From positions 98,758-162,757 of the forward strand of contig NZ_CP022993.1 of assembly GCF_002278075.1 (NCBI RefSeq): 64,000 bases of DNA, in the 5' to 3' direction. The stretch comes from Paraburkholderia aromaticivorans (GTDB lineage Bacteria > Pseudomonadota > Gammaproteobacteria > Burkholderiales > Burkholderiaceae). Numbering within the stretch: the first letter of the stretch is position 1; each line of letters begins with the position of its first letter. Below are positions 41,930 through 50,301 of this stretch, one piece after another. The notes below the pieces were generated by a model. It worked only from the letters and a program-made list of their open reading frames with translations. It searched no databases and was not told where the DNA came from. A program made the position numbers and the translations under genes.

Positions 41930-44056
41930 ATGAGTATGTTTTCCGGAATCGAAAAGAACGAACCGACCACAGGCGGCATCTTCGGACGGCTTCGCGCTTT
42001 GCGCGCCGGCTTCTCCGAAGATTCGCCATCCTCCATGCCGATTGCCGGGGCGGAAAGACCGGCTGCAGATGAACGTGAGCCGCGGTTCAGAAAAAAGGGC
42101 TCGAAGGTCAAGGCCGAACCGGTCGAGGCGAAGCCCGGCCAGCCGATGACGTTGGGTATGCGACTGCGGATGGCCGACATCAGCGACGTCGATGTGCACG
42201 GTGATGCTGATGAAGACACCGAGCTGCGGCATACGGCTGACGCTCAGCCGCAGACGCAGCCTGAGACTGATCCGCCGACCGAAAAGAATCCGACCGTGGA
42301 GAAGCAGGAGCTAAGCGAAAGCGCAACGATGTTTGCCGCGCGTCCGGCGGATGCTGTCGCTACCGGTGTCGAGGCCGCGCCTGCAGAATCCGTGTCTGCG
42401 GAAGTGAGTGGCCGCGCGTCAGCGAGCGACCGCCGAGCGGCAGCCACGTCAGGCGATTCGATCCGCGAAGTGAAGCCGGAGCATGAGCAGTTGGTGGAAC
42501 TGGGCGAAGAGTACTTCGTTCCTGGACTGCCTCAACTGCCGTCGGCGGATGCGCTCGCATTCAAGCGCATCCTGAGCGAGCGGGGCACCGACGCAACGTT
42601 GCATATCACCGATGCGGCCCGCCGTGAGTTCGTCGCAGTGGAAGTACAGGCCGGCATGGCGATCGTTGTGACGACACAGTCGTTCCACGAGTCGGCGCTG
42701 TATCCAACTTACCTGAAAGATCTGGAACGCGCGGACATCAAGGTCCATGAGGAGATGATCGCCGCTGAGGCCGTCGTCGCCGCGATCTACGGCCGGGAAC
42801 GTAACCGCTCGGCGGCAATTGTCCCGGAAACGTCGCGCGCGATCGGAACGTTCCGTGATGTCACCGAAGCGGCCCACGAATATGGTGCCGGCGACATCCA
42901 TTACGAGTACCGCGACTATAACGATGATGTGGAAGTGCGTTTCCGCGTGAACGGTGACCTGTATACCTATCGCAGACTGTCCAAGTCGCTGGTGCGTCGC
43001 GCCCTGTCGGCTTCGTACCAGGATCTTGTTGCGCGCAACACGAACTCCGGGGAGACGTTCCAGCCGAGCGCCCCGCAGTCAGCCATGATCCCGCTCGTGG
43101 TCCATACGGACATCCTAAACATTCGTTGGCAGAGCACGCCGCTCGTCGGCGGCTTCGACGTCGCGCTGCGTCTGCTTGACGGCAACTTCCGCAATTACAA
43201 GCTGCTGATGCCGGACCAGATGGGCCTGACCCGGAGTCAGTTGAAGATTCTGGATTCACTGTGCAACGTGAGTGGCGGTGTGTCCATCTTCACTGGTGAG
43301 ACGGGGTCGGCCAAATCAACGCTCCTGCGTGCGCTGTCGTTCATGCTCTCGTCGCGTGACCTGCGAAAGCAGTACGTGGTGAGCGAGCCGTCGGAATATC
43401 CGCATCCGTGGCTTTCTGAAATTTCGATTCCGCGTCGACCTGACGAGACGGACGAAGAAGCGAGCCGAAAGGGCGCGGAGGTGATCCGGACGTTGATGCG
43501 GATGGACCCGGACGACCTGACCGCGAACGAGATTCGTGACCGTGTGATGGCGGCTCTCGTGGCCGAGCTTGCGCTAACGGGGCATCCGGTCAGAACGACG
43601 CTGCATGCGGACAGCGCCATTGGAGCATTCATGCGCCTCGCCGGCGGGCGGCTCCAGCTGCCGATGGATGAGGTCTCGTCCGAGAAGTTCGTCAATGCCG
43701 TGGCGAACCAGAAGCTGATTCCGTTGCTCTGCCCGCACTGCAAGGTGCCGGCCCGGGACGTGTTGACGGCGCATCAGGTTGAGACGCTTGAGAAGAAGTT
43801 TGGCCTGGACACGTCGGCGATGGCATGCCGCGACGAATCGGGCTGCGAGCATTGCCGTTTGAAGGGGCTGTTCACGCGGGCGGGCAAGGTTGCGGCGGGT
43901 ACGAAAGGGCAGACACTTGCGATGGAGATTTTCCGGCCGACGCTGGAGTTTCTCGACCATGTGGCGGTGCGCGACTGGCGTGGCGCGGAGCGGGTGTGGC
44001 GATCGACGCGCGTGACGGGGTTCGCCAGCGATGACATGACAGGCAAGACAATTTAG
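41930..44056 (+). CDS. pilQ: Pilus assembly ATPase PilQ, C-terminus cut by the ISL3 element
   Basis: A 708-residue GspE/PilQ-type ATPase that powers pilus extension. An acidic, low-complexity N-terminal stretch (residues about 60-180) precedes the N-domain. The Walker A motif is GETGSAKSTLL, with Ala where Gly is usual. The Asp-box region YVVSEPSEYPHP and ELALTGHPVRTTLHADS follow. The zinc tetracysteine motif appears as CPHCKVPA and CEHCRLKG. The C-terminus ends abruptly as DDMTGKTI, where relatives continue with TGKTAFEHALYKM or similar, and the ISL3 end begins in the same few bases. Function is therefore doubtful. The start 41930 (MSMFSG) follows the pilP stop by 16 bp. Confidence 0.85.
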   Translation: MSMFSGIEKNEPTTGGIFGRLRALRAGFSEDSPSSMPIAGAERPAADEREPRFRKKGSKVKAEPVEAKPGQPMTLGMRLRMADISDVDVHGDADEDTELRHTADAQPQTQPETDPPTEKNPTVEKQELSESATMFAARPADAVATGVEAAPAESVSAEVSGRASASDRRAAATSGDSIREVKPEHEQLVELGEEYFVPGLPQLPSADALAFKRILSERGTDATLHITDAARREFVAVEVQAGMAIVVTTQSFHESALYPTYLKDLERADIKVHEEMIAAEAVVAAIYGRERNRSAAIVPETSRAIGTFRDVTEAAHEYGAGDIHYEYRDYNDDVEVRFRVNGDLYTYRRLSKSLVRRALSASYQDLVARNTNSGETFQPSAPQSAMIPLVVHTDILNIRWQSTPLVGGFDVALRLLDGNFRNYKLLMPDQMGLTRSQLKILDSLCNVSGGVSIFTGETGSAKSTLLRALSFMLSSRDLRKQYVVSEPSEYPHPWLSEISIPRRPDETDEEASRKGAEVIRTLMRMDPDDLTANEIRDRVMAALVAELALTGHPVRTTLHADSAIGAFMRLAGGRLQLPMDEVSSEKFVNAVANQKLIPLLCPHCKVPARDVLTAHQVETLEKKFGLDTSAMACRDESGCEHCRLKGLFTRAGKVAAGTKGQTLAMEIFRPTLEFLDHVAVRDWRGAERVWRSTRVTGFASDDMTGKTI

Positions 44057-45340
44057 GTTCGTCAGTAAAAAGTGTGGGTTGTCGGCGGCTCGGGCAAATT
44101 GCCAAGTGCATGATATAGCGCGATTTCCGTCGTTCGAAACGTCCGGAAGCCGTACGCTTTTCTCATGGTGACTTTGGCCTTGTTGTTCAAACCCTCGACG
44201 ATTCCGCTGGAGAACTGCTTGCGCGCATGAAAGTAGTTGAGAATCAGTTCTCGATGGGCGCGCACGGTGCGTGCGAACTTCTTCATTGGTTCGATGCGTG
44301 AGCGCATGACCCGGGTGCACCACTGATCGAGGAACTTGCCTGCCCAGACAGGCGAGATGTAATCCCAGATCTGCTGGAACTCCTCCTTGAGAAGATAGGC
44401 GCGGACACTGCGCAGGTTGTAGTGCAGCAGATCGCGCAGGCGCAGTCGCTGATTGTCAGTAAGGTTCTCTGGCCGCTTGAGCAAACACCAGCGGGACTTC
44501 TTGAGGACTGGCTCATAGCCGTCGCGGGTCATGCGGCGAGCTTCCTCGGCGCGAACCTCGTCGATCGCCTTGTTCATTTTGGCAACGATGTGGAAGCGGT
44601 CGAGGATGTTCAGCGCGTTGGGGCAATGTAGTGCGATCATCTCGATGTAGGGCCGCCACATGTCCGAGCAGACGAACTCGACCTGCTCGCACAACCGTTT
44701 GCCGATCATGACGAAGAACTTTGCGAAGCTTTCCTTCGTGCGCTCCTGGCCAACCCAAAGCAGGCGCACGCAGCTGGCCTCGATCTGATAGACCAGCGTG
44801 AGATAATTGTGCCCTCGGCCATACTGGATTTCATCGACGCCCAAAGCGCGGATGGTGCCGAGTTCGCGATGGGCCAGCCCCCAGTCGACCACCCACTCCA
44901 CCGCCTGGGCAACCTTCTCCCAACTGGTGCGAAAGCTTTGCGCTGTCTCTTTCCAGGAGAGCTTGCGTGCCCACTGCGCGAGAAACAGCATGTAGGCCTT
45001 GGTCAGCGTGTGCTTGCCGATGGCCCACGGCACCGTCTCGACCTTCACGCCGCACTCACGGCAGTCGACGCGGCGCATGGCGTACAGCAAAATCACCGCG
45101 AAGCCCCAGATCGGAATAAATTCGAAACTACGCGATGCGAGCGTGTCATAGCCGCTGCCAGGCCGGTTGCAACACGAACAGATCGGCTTCGAACCCTTGC
45201 GTGGCCGCACGTCGATCTCGATGGTTTTGGACTGCTCGCACAGTCGGGCACTTTCATAGACGAAGCCGGGAAAATGATGGCAGGCATTGAGCAGGCGGGT
45301 CAGCAACATGGTTAGCAAGCGCGCGGGAATCAGTAAAGAC
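44050..45340 (-). mobile_element. ISL3-family insertion sequence (right end not defined)
   Basis: The left terminus GGTTCGTCAGTAAAAAGTGTG begins about 44054 and cuts the pilQ 3' end. The transposase reads on the minus strand. The matching inverted repeat on the other side was not found in the 45300-45760 region, so the element may be truncated there or may extend over the divergent gene at 45308. Confidence 0.72.
44062..45318 (-). CDS. tnpA: ISL3-family transposase
   Basis: A 418-residue DDE transposase. The N-terminal zinc-binding region has CSCCNRPGSGYDT and CRECGVKVE. The catalytic domain begins ALGVDEIQYGRGHNYLTLVY (first Asp) and has FVCSDMWRPY (second Asp) and SSGIVEGLNNKAK (Glu). The reading frame is intact and full length, so the element may be mobile. 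It ends inside the terminal repeat, as is usual in this family. Confidence 0.93.
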   Translation of the reverse strand: MLTMLLTRLLNACHHFPGFVYESARLCEQSKTIEIDVRPRKGSKPICSCCNRPGSGYDTLASRSFEFIPIWGFAVILLYAMRRVDCRECGVKVETVPWAIGKHTLTKAYMLFLAQWARKLSWKETAQSFRTSWEKVAQAVEWVVDWGLAHRELGTIRALGVDEIQYGRGHNYLTLVYQIEASCVRLLWVGQERTKESFAKFFVMIGKRLCEQVEFVCSDMWRPYIEMIALHCPNALNILDRFHIVAKMNKAIDEVRAEEARRMTRDGYEPVLKKSRWCLLKRPENLTDNQRLRLRDLLHYNLRSVRAYLLKEEFQQIWDYISPVWAGKFLDQWCTRVMRSRIEPMKKFARTVRAHRELILNYFHARKQFSSGIVEGLNNKAKVTMRKAYGFRTFRTTEIALYHALGNLPEPPTTHTFY

Positions 45341-45727
45341 GCTATTGTTACCTCAGATCCGCACGCACTGGAGCGCTACGTCCCGGACTTGCAGAACTGG
45401 CCTGCCTCATGGCGCTTCGAGGACGAGGACATCCCATTCGGACAGGCGCTCGTGAAGGTCTTCACACCTTTCCTGCAACACCTGCTGACCCACGGCTATG
45501 CCCGCAAAACGTTGCACCGCCACCGCGATCACCTTTGGATGCTTGGTGGCCATCTCATCGAAGTCCGTCACGTCGATCCGGACTTAGCCGCCATGGATGC
45601 CCGCACACTGCTTCTCAATGAGATCCACGAGTTCGGTGGCCCGCTTTCGAGGCACCTCTCCGAGCACGAGCAGAACGCCTTTGACGCTACCTGCAAGAAA
45701 CTCTATCGCTTCCTCTGTCCCTCATGA
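45308..45727 (+). CDS. Hypothetical protein with SAM-like helical region
   Basis: A 139-residue protein (start MVSKRAGISKDAI at 45308) divergent from the ISL3 transposase, sharing a few bases with its 5' end. The stretch TPFLQHLLTHGYARKTLHRH at about residues 55-75, and GHLIEVRHVDP, recall the N-terminal core-binding domain of tyrosine recombinases, but no catalytic domain follows. It may be a passenger of the insertion sequence or the remnant of an integrase. Function unknown. Confidence 0.5.
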   Translation: MVSKRAGISKDAIVTSDPHALERYVPDLQNWPASWRFEDEDIPFGQALVKVFTPFLQHLLTHGYARKTLHRHRDHLWMLGGHLIEVRHVDPDLAAMDARTLLLNEIHEFGGPLSRHLSEHEQNAFDATCKKLYRFLCPS

Positions 45728-45733
45728 ATCGCA

Positions 45734-47215
45734 TCAAACCACCCACAGATTCCGCCGACGAGCCAAAACTTTAAGCAGATCGTTGCGCAGCTCTGATACG
45801 TCCATTTCGTTACGGGCGCGTGTAAGGCCCACGTACAGCAGGCGCTTCTCCTCGTCGGTAAGCGTAGTGCGTCCGTCATCGTCCGTCTTGAAGCGGAAAT
45901 CGCCGCAGACCTTGACACGGTTCCATTCAAGTCCTTTGGCGCGGTGGATAGTCGACACGACGTAGTCGGCCTCCGCTTCGGGGCTCGCGCGTGACAGCAT
46001 GTCGCGCAGGAAGGCGGTTCCCTCACGGTCGATGATCTGAACGATTGGCAACAGATCGCGCCCGGCGTAGCTCGACGCATACTCCTGCACGTCGCGCCAC
46101 GTCTCAAACAGCGCCAGCGACGCCGGGCTGTAGGTGCGTTGACCCCGCATCAGGCGGTCCGCGCCGTCAGCAAATGCGAGGATCTCTTCAATGTTCGCGC
46201 GCACCGCGACCTTATGCCCGCTTTGCAGGCCGTTTGCCAGGGTTCCGATGACGGTCACGTTCTTGCGGCAGAGGATGGCGTCGAAGCTACGGGCAGGGTC
46301 ATACTCCTCGAAGAATGCAGACGTTATGTGGGGCTGACCGCGAAGCGGTACCCGCTCGCCCAGCAAGGTTAAAACCCGGGACGCAAGCGCGGCAAAGTGC
46401 GGTCCGAACCGGAACGACTCGGTGAGCGCGCACTCCCGGGCCTTGATCAGATCCATCGCGTTGACCGCGCCGCGCCACTCGTAGATCTGCTGATAGGGAT
46501 CGCCCACGTAGATGACCTGCGCGTGCTGCTGGCGACGCAGGACCGACAGCATCAGACCGTCGCTGTCCTGCGCCTCATCGAACAGGATGAAATCGGCGCC
46601 GATCTGCGGCCGCGACCGCTCCCACGTCTTCAGATACGTGTCCGGGGTGATGGCGGTCTTTCCCTGCGGGTCAATGCTCTCGTTCCAGTGTCGTACCACA
46701 AAGGGCAAAAGCATCGCGCGCAACTCGTCGGCCGACTGTTCGGTGACCATCTCGTCGACTGGAATGTGCCACGCTTCTGGCTCGTCCTGAGCAGACCGGC
46801 AAAAGCGCGCAGCGCCATCTGCAACGAGGCGGCCGATCTGGAAGGCGGATAGCTCGACGTTTTTGCCAATAATCGTCGGAACGCGGACGGGGCCGAGCCC
46901 GTACCTGGCAGCGAGAAGGTGAGGCGGCTCCTTTGGAAGATTCAGCCGCGCGGTCAACGCCTTGTCGGTGGCCCGGAAGGCGACCGAGTGGACCGTCTGA
47001 CACATGACGTTGCGCGGAAACTTCCGCCTGGCTTCCGCCGCAATGTCCTTATTGAAGGCGAGGTACTGGCCACGCTTCGTGCTGAACCGTTCGGCGATCA
47101 TCCCGAGCGTCGAGGTCTTGCCGGCGCCGGCGTACGCTTTGACTTTTACCGTAGCGCCGGAGGCGACCGTCTCGAGCGTGTCGAGCTGTTCGTTCGTCGG
47201 CTTGATTGTTTTCAT
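45734..47215 (-). CDS. UvrD/FBH1-like superfamily I DNA helicase
   Basis: A 493-residue ATPase: Walker A AYAGAGKTSTL at residues 27-37, QYLAFNKDIAAEA (motif Ia), Walker B FILFDEAQDSDG, motif III YVGDPYQQIYEWRGA, and C-terminal motifs TIHRAKGLEW (V) and LLYVGLTRARNEM (VI). It has the short architecture of plasmid-borne and FBH1-like helicases without large 1B/2B inserts. A role in repair, recombination or conjugative DNA processing is inferred. It ends 6 bp from the convergent gene at 45727. Confidence 0.88.
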   Translation of the reverse strand: MKTIKPTNEQLDTLETVASGATVKVKAYAGAGKTSTLGMIAERFSTKRGQYLAFNKDIAAEARRKFPRNVMCQTVHSVAFRATDKALTARLNLPKEPPHLLAARYGLGPVRVPTIIGKNVELSAFQIGRLVADGAARFCRSAQDEPEAWHIPVDEMVTEQSADELRAMLLPFVVRHWNESIDPQGKTAITPDTYLKTWERSRPQIGADFILFDEAQDSDGLMLSVLRRQQHAQVIYVGDPYQQIYEWRGAVNAMDLIKARECALTESFRFGPHFAALASRVLTLLGERVPLRGQPHITSAFFEEYDPARSFDAILCRKNVTVIGTLANGLQSGHKVAVRANIEEILAFADGADRLMRGQRTYSPASLALFETWRDVQEYASSYAGRDLLPIVQIIDREGTAFLRDMLSRASPEAEADYVVSTIHRAKGLEWNRVKVCGDFRFKTDDDGRTTLTDEEKRLLYVGLTRARNEMDVSELRNDLLKVLARRRNLWVV

Positions 47216-47375
47216 GCGCTCTCGAATGATGTGGGCAGCGAAGGGCTGTGATGCGGGTTACGGGACACACGAACTCCAGGACATTCTGACCGGTCGCGCG
47301 AGTGCACGCCCCGTCGAAAGACGGCGTAATAGCACCGCCTTTCGGGCTTGTGAACCGGCCGACCGCGTCACACGC

Positions 47376-47843
47376 CTAGCACAGCGCGTTAGCTATATCG
47401 CGCGGCACGGCAACTGGCTCGGCGTGACTGGTGTGTACTCGCGTATGCCCAGCGACGACGGATTCAGACCTGATGGCAACACGTTCCCGGAACAGACCGC
47501 GACCCGTTGTAACATGCGTCGCCTCGTATGGATTGCCACGCTTGATGTAGTCCCCAACGTCGAAATCGATTGGAAACAGCGACGACTCTTCGCCGCTCTC
47601 GACGACGAGCCGGATGGCGTTCAATGGAACACCGCGCAGGTGAGTATCCAGAATGCGATTCAGGATCTGGTCCCGGACGATGGATGACTCCATCGGCCCC
47701 TGGTACTCGGCCTTCGTCTCAAGCAGATGGACAATCGCCAGACGCTCAGTTGTTGCGGTAAGCGCAATGCGGAACTGAAGGGCGCATGGCCGGCCCATTT
47801 CATCGGGATAGGCCATGTCCGTGAATGATGTCTTGTATGGCAT
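47376..47843 (-). CDS. Hypothetical protein
   Basis: A 155-residue soluble protein not recognised. The ATG at 47843 (MPYKTSFTDMAYPDEMG) is preceded by GGAG and is preferred to an earlier in-frame Met at 47888. Residues 55-100 contain SSIVRDQILNRILDTHLRGV, and later LFPIDFDVGDYIKRGNPYE. No membrane segment, coiled coil or nucleotide-binding motif is seen. It lies between a helicase and a recombinase gene, all on the minus strand. Confidence 0.55.
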   Translation of the reverse strand: MPYKTSFTDMAYPDEMGRPCALQFRIALTATTERLAIVHLLETKAEYQGPMESSIVRDQILNRILDTHLRGVPLNAIRLVVESGEESSLFPIDFDVGDYIKRGNPYEATHVTTGRGLFRERVAIRSESVVAGHTRVHTSHAEPVAVPRDIANALC

Positions 47844-47915
47844 GTAGCACTCCGAACAGAGGTTGTGCCGGCACGGAAGAACCGGCAAGACCAGCCTACG
47901 GAGTGGGAAGCGAAG

Positions 47916-48833
47916 TCAAGTCGTCTGGGCGCTGATGGTGTCGCGGATGCGGATAACGGTGCGATGACTGACGAGACCCAGCATTGCGCTCGTCTGTTCG
48001 TTGGTGCGGCCAGCCAGCAGCTGACGACGCGCGAAGGTATTGCGCAACACGCGCGGGCTCATGTCCGGCGCAGCAAAGCCGATCGTGTCCAATGCGTCGC
48101 GGACGATGGCGCCGAGGAGCACATCGTTGATCGGCTTGTCATCTGTGCGCGGCGCGGGGAAAACAAGTGCGCCGTCGGGCGACGGATGAAGCCGTTGCCA
48201 TGCCGCAAGCGCGGGCGTCGAGAAAGCGGGAAGGGCAACAGTCCTCTCGAGGCGTGCGCCTCGCTTCGGGACGGACACCTGCGGCCTTATCCCTTCGATG
48301 ACAACGTCGCGCCATCGCGCGCCGCGAAGTTCGGCCGCAGTGAGGCCCGCGCCCAGCAGCAGCGCTACGACCGCGCGGTTGCGGCAAAGGCGGGCATCGT
48401 CGCCGGCGTCGGGTTGGACATAGCGCTGGAGGGCGGTGTCCGCGTCGGCATCGAGAAAGAGCGGTTCAGGCTCGTCCTCGGGCCAGGCGGCCGAGAGCGC
48501 GAAGGTCGCCGCCGGATTGCTGTGACGCAGGCCGACGTCGACCAGATGTCGGCACAGCCGGTCGATCAGCTTGACGTAACGCAGGCGCGTGGTCGTCCCG
48601 GGCGCACAGCGGTTTTCGACATCGTCAAAGAATGAATCAAGGTGCTCGGGCCCAAACGTCGCGAGTGTCACCCCTCGGGTGAGCAGATGGCGCAGGAACC
48701 GGTCGAACATCGCCTTGTGCTGCACGATCGAGCGTTGGGAAAAACGGCGGCGGTCCGCGCCGGCCGCCTCCGTCGTCTGCCAATGCAGATAGGCGGCGTG
48801 CGGCTCCGCTACCCAGAGATGCGATTCGTTCAT
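47916..48833 (-). CDS. Tyrosine recombinase
   Basis: A 305-residue XerD-like recombinase: core-binding domain at residues 20-115 (QRSIVQHKAMFDRFLRHLL), catalytic domain with GLTAAELRGARWRDV, SPRVLRNTFARRQLLAG and MLGLVSHRTVIRI. Position I is replaced (GAGLTAAEL without Arg), and the final tyrosine is not clear (RIRDTISAQTT), so catalysis may be impaired. The start at 48833 (MNESHLW) follows AAGGTG, which is part of a 15-bp sequence also found at 26917. It may be an orphan plasmid resolvase. Confidence 0.7.
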   Translation of the reverse strand: MNESHLWVAEPHAAYLHWQTTEAAGADRRRFSQRSIVQHKAMFDRFLRHLLTRGVTLATFGPEHLDSFFDDVENRCAPGTTTRLRYVKLIDRLCRHLVDVGLRHSNPAATFALSAAWPEDEPEPLFLDADADTALQRYVQPDAGDDARLCRNRAVVALLLGAGLTAAELRGARWRDVVIEGIRPQVSVPKRGARLERTVALPAFSTPALAAWQRLHPSPDGALVFPAPRTDDKPINDVLLGAIVRDALDTIGFAAPDMSPRVLRNTFARRQLLAGRTNEQTSAMLGLVSHRTVIRIRDTISAQTT

Positions 48834-48842
48834 GGCATTCAG

Positions 48843-48857
48843 CACCTTATATACTGA
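48843..48857 (-). repeat. 15-bp sequence TTCAGTATATAAGGT, also at 26917-26931
   Basis: The exact sequence occurs here on the minus strand just before the recombinase start codon, and at 26917-26931 on the plus strand beyond the DUF3701 integrase. It is AT-rich in a GC-rich setting. It includes a -10-like TATAAG and a Shine-Dalgarno-like AAGG, so a promoter/leader role here is possible; a recombination site is another. Confidence 0.5.
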
Positions 48858-48864
48858 ACTGGCC

Positions 48865-49455
48865 TCAACCCTGCACCTGGCGAATCTCCGATCCGCCATC
48901 CTGCCTCCAGGAAGAGGGGGCTGTCGTACCACCCTCATAGGCGACGGAGATAGCACGCAGGCATGCCAGCGGACCGCCCTGGACGATCGTGGCGGCGCAC
49001 GCGAGCATCAGGTTAAGGGGAAGCTCAAAGTCCTCAACCAGATAGCCGCGGTCGCAGACATCGCCGAGCTGTGTCGCGCTGCATGGCACGCGCTCGCGCA
49101 ACGCGGTGACATCCTCCCTGTAAGCCCAGATGGGCTTGCCGAGCGCAGCCGCATATCCAATCTCAAACGCGGTGCCGCTGTCGGGCTCGCCCGCGCCGCG
49201 AAAATCTGCCACGTTGGCCATGACGATATCCGCGCGTCCGATCGCGGCGAGGTTGGCACGATAGATCCACGCAGCTTTTTCCTGCGGTGACAGGTCCGCC
49301 GGCCCCAGTGCATCGAGCGGGTAGAGGCCCTCGAATCCGGCATCCGCGCACATGCGCTGAAGCGAGCGACCGTAGTCGAGCGCATCGACGCGGAAAACGT
49401 CGAACCCAGCGAGATAGATCCGGGCCTTGGCAACGTCGTGCCGCGCCCCACTCAT
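48865..49455 (-). CDS. Nucleoside 2-deoxyribosyltransferase family protein
   Basis: A 196-residue protein of the nucleoside 2-deoxyribosyltransferase-like fold, whose members move deoxyribose between bases or hydrolyse nucleotide glycosidic bonds. The family pattern is ARIYLAGFDVF near the N-terminus, then ANLAAIGRADIVMANVADFRG and DSGTAFEIGYAAALGKPIWAY, which holds the catalytic Glu in the DSGTAFEIG motif. The start at 49455 overlaps the hns-like stop (ATGA), so both form one operon. In phage-defence contexts this fold makes or degrades nucleotide signals; here the role is open. Confidence 0.82.
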   Translation of the reverse strand: MSGARHDVAKARIYLAGFDVFRVDALDYGRSLQRMCADAGFEGLYPLDALGPADLSPQEKAAWIYRANLAAIGRADIVMANVADFRGAGEPDSGTAFEIGYAAALGKPIWAYREDVTALRERVPCSATQLGDVCDRGYLVEDFELPLNLMLACAATIVQGGPLACLRAISVAYEGGTTAPSSWRQDGGSEIRQVQG

Positions 49456-49736
49456 TTTGTGATGCGGAAGCGTTCGAGGTCCTGATCCTTGAGCCAGCGC
49501 GGCGCGCGGCCGCGCCCGCTCCACGTCTCGCCGGTCTCGGGATTGCGATACTTCGGCGCCACCGGCACGCCGGCATCTCTGCGGCGTTTCCCAAAGACGT
49601 CTTCTGGCGAAAAACCGAATTCCGCGACGGCTTCGCGTACCCGTTCGAGCTCGGCTGCGGCCTCTTTCTTGCGGGCTTCGGCGATCAGCTTTTCGAGTTG
49701 CTCCTTCTGCGCAAGCAGATTTTTATAGCGTTCCAT
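49452..49736 (-). CDS. hns: H-NS-family nucleoid protein
   Basis: A 94-residue protein with an N-terminal coiled-coil dimerisation region (MERYKNLLAQKEQLEKLIAE onward) and the C-terminal DNA-binding core YRNPETGETWSGRGRAPRWL. It would silence AT-rich acquired DNA and may let the plasmid hide from the host xenogeneic silencing. Co-transcription with a deoxyribosyltransferase gene is unusual. The SET-domain gene starts 116 bp away on the other strand. Confidence 0.92.
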   Translation of the reverse strand: MERYKNLLAQKEQLEKLIAEARKKEAAAELERVREAVAEFGFSPEDVFGKRRRDAGVPVAPKYRNPETGETWSGRGRAPRWLKDQDLERFRITK

Positions 49737-49851
49737 GTGGTTGAATTCTCGTTGGGTATGATGGACGATTCTACCAGGCGCGAGTTGCTGTCAAGTCTGC
49801 TGCTGGTCACGCTAACGAGCGCGCGTTCGACATTCACTGCAACAGGTACTG

Positions 49852-50301
49852 ATGAAAAGAATTGCTGTCCGCCGCTCGGGCGTTCACGGTCGCGGCGTCT
49901 TTGCGCTACGCCCGATCAGCGCGGGCGAACTCATCCTTGTGTACGCCGGCACGGTCATGAGCTGGAAGCGGGCGATCAACCGGCATCGCCGTTTCGGCAA
50001 GGAAGGCCACACGTTCCTTTTTGGGCTGACCGACGGGCGGGTCATCGACGGCTCGCTTGGCGGCAACAGCGCGCGCTGGCTCAACCACGCATGTGTCGCG
50101 AATTGCGAAGCTGTTGAGTCCGATGGAAGGGTGCACATTCATGCGGTCTCGGATATCAAGCCGGGCCAGGAGCTTTTCATCTCATATGGGCTGTTGGTAG
50201 AGGGCCGCCTGTCGGCAGCCGTGCGGGCGCAATACGAGTGCCGATGTGGTCACCGTCGATGTCGCGGGACGATGCTCGCCGCAACCACCTACCGTGGGTA
50301 G
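49852..50301 (+). CDS. SET-domain protein (lysine methyltransferase-like)
   Basis: A 149-residue single-domain SET protein. Visible are the N-terminal RSGVHGRGVFALRPISAGE, the core RWLNHACVANCEAV (Asn-His pair and pseudoknot) and GQELFISYG with the catalytic Tyr. The post-SET-like zinc cysteines follow in YECRCGHRRCRGTM. Bacterial relatives may methylate lysines on DNA-binding proteins. Divergent placement beside an hns-like gene makes H-NS a possible substrate, which is only an inference. It overlaps the convergent HNH gene by 13 bp at its 3' end. Confidence 0.85.
   Translation: MKRIAVRRSGVHGRGVFALRPISAGELILVYAGTVMSWKRAINRHRRFGKEGHTFLFGLTDGRVIDGSLGGNSARWLNHACVANCEAVESDGRVHIHAVSDIKPGQELFISYGLLVEGRLSAAVRAQYECRCGHRRCRGTMLAATTYRG

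Noticed and set aside
45300..45760. Right inverted repeat of the ISL3 element
   Set aside because: No sequence matching the reverse complement of GGTTCGTCAGTAAAAAGTG was found, so no right end is claimed.
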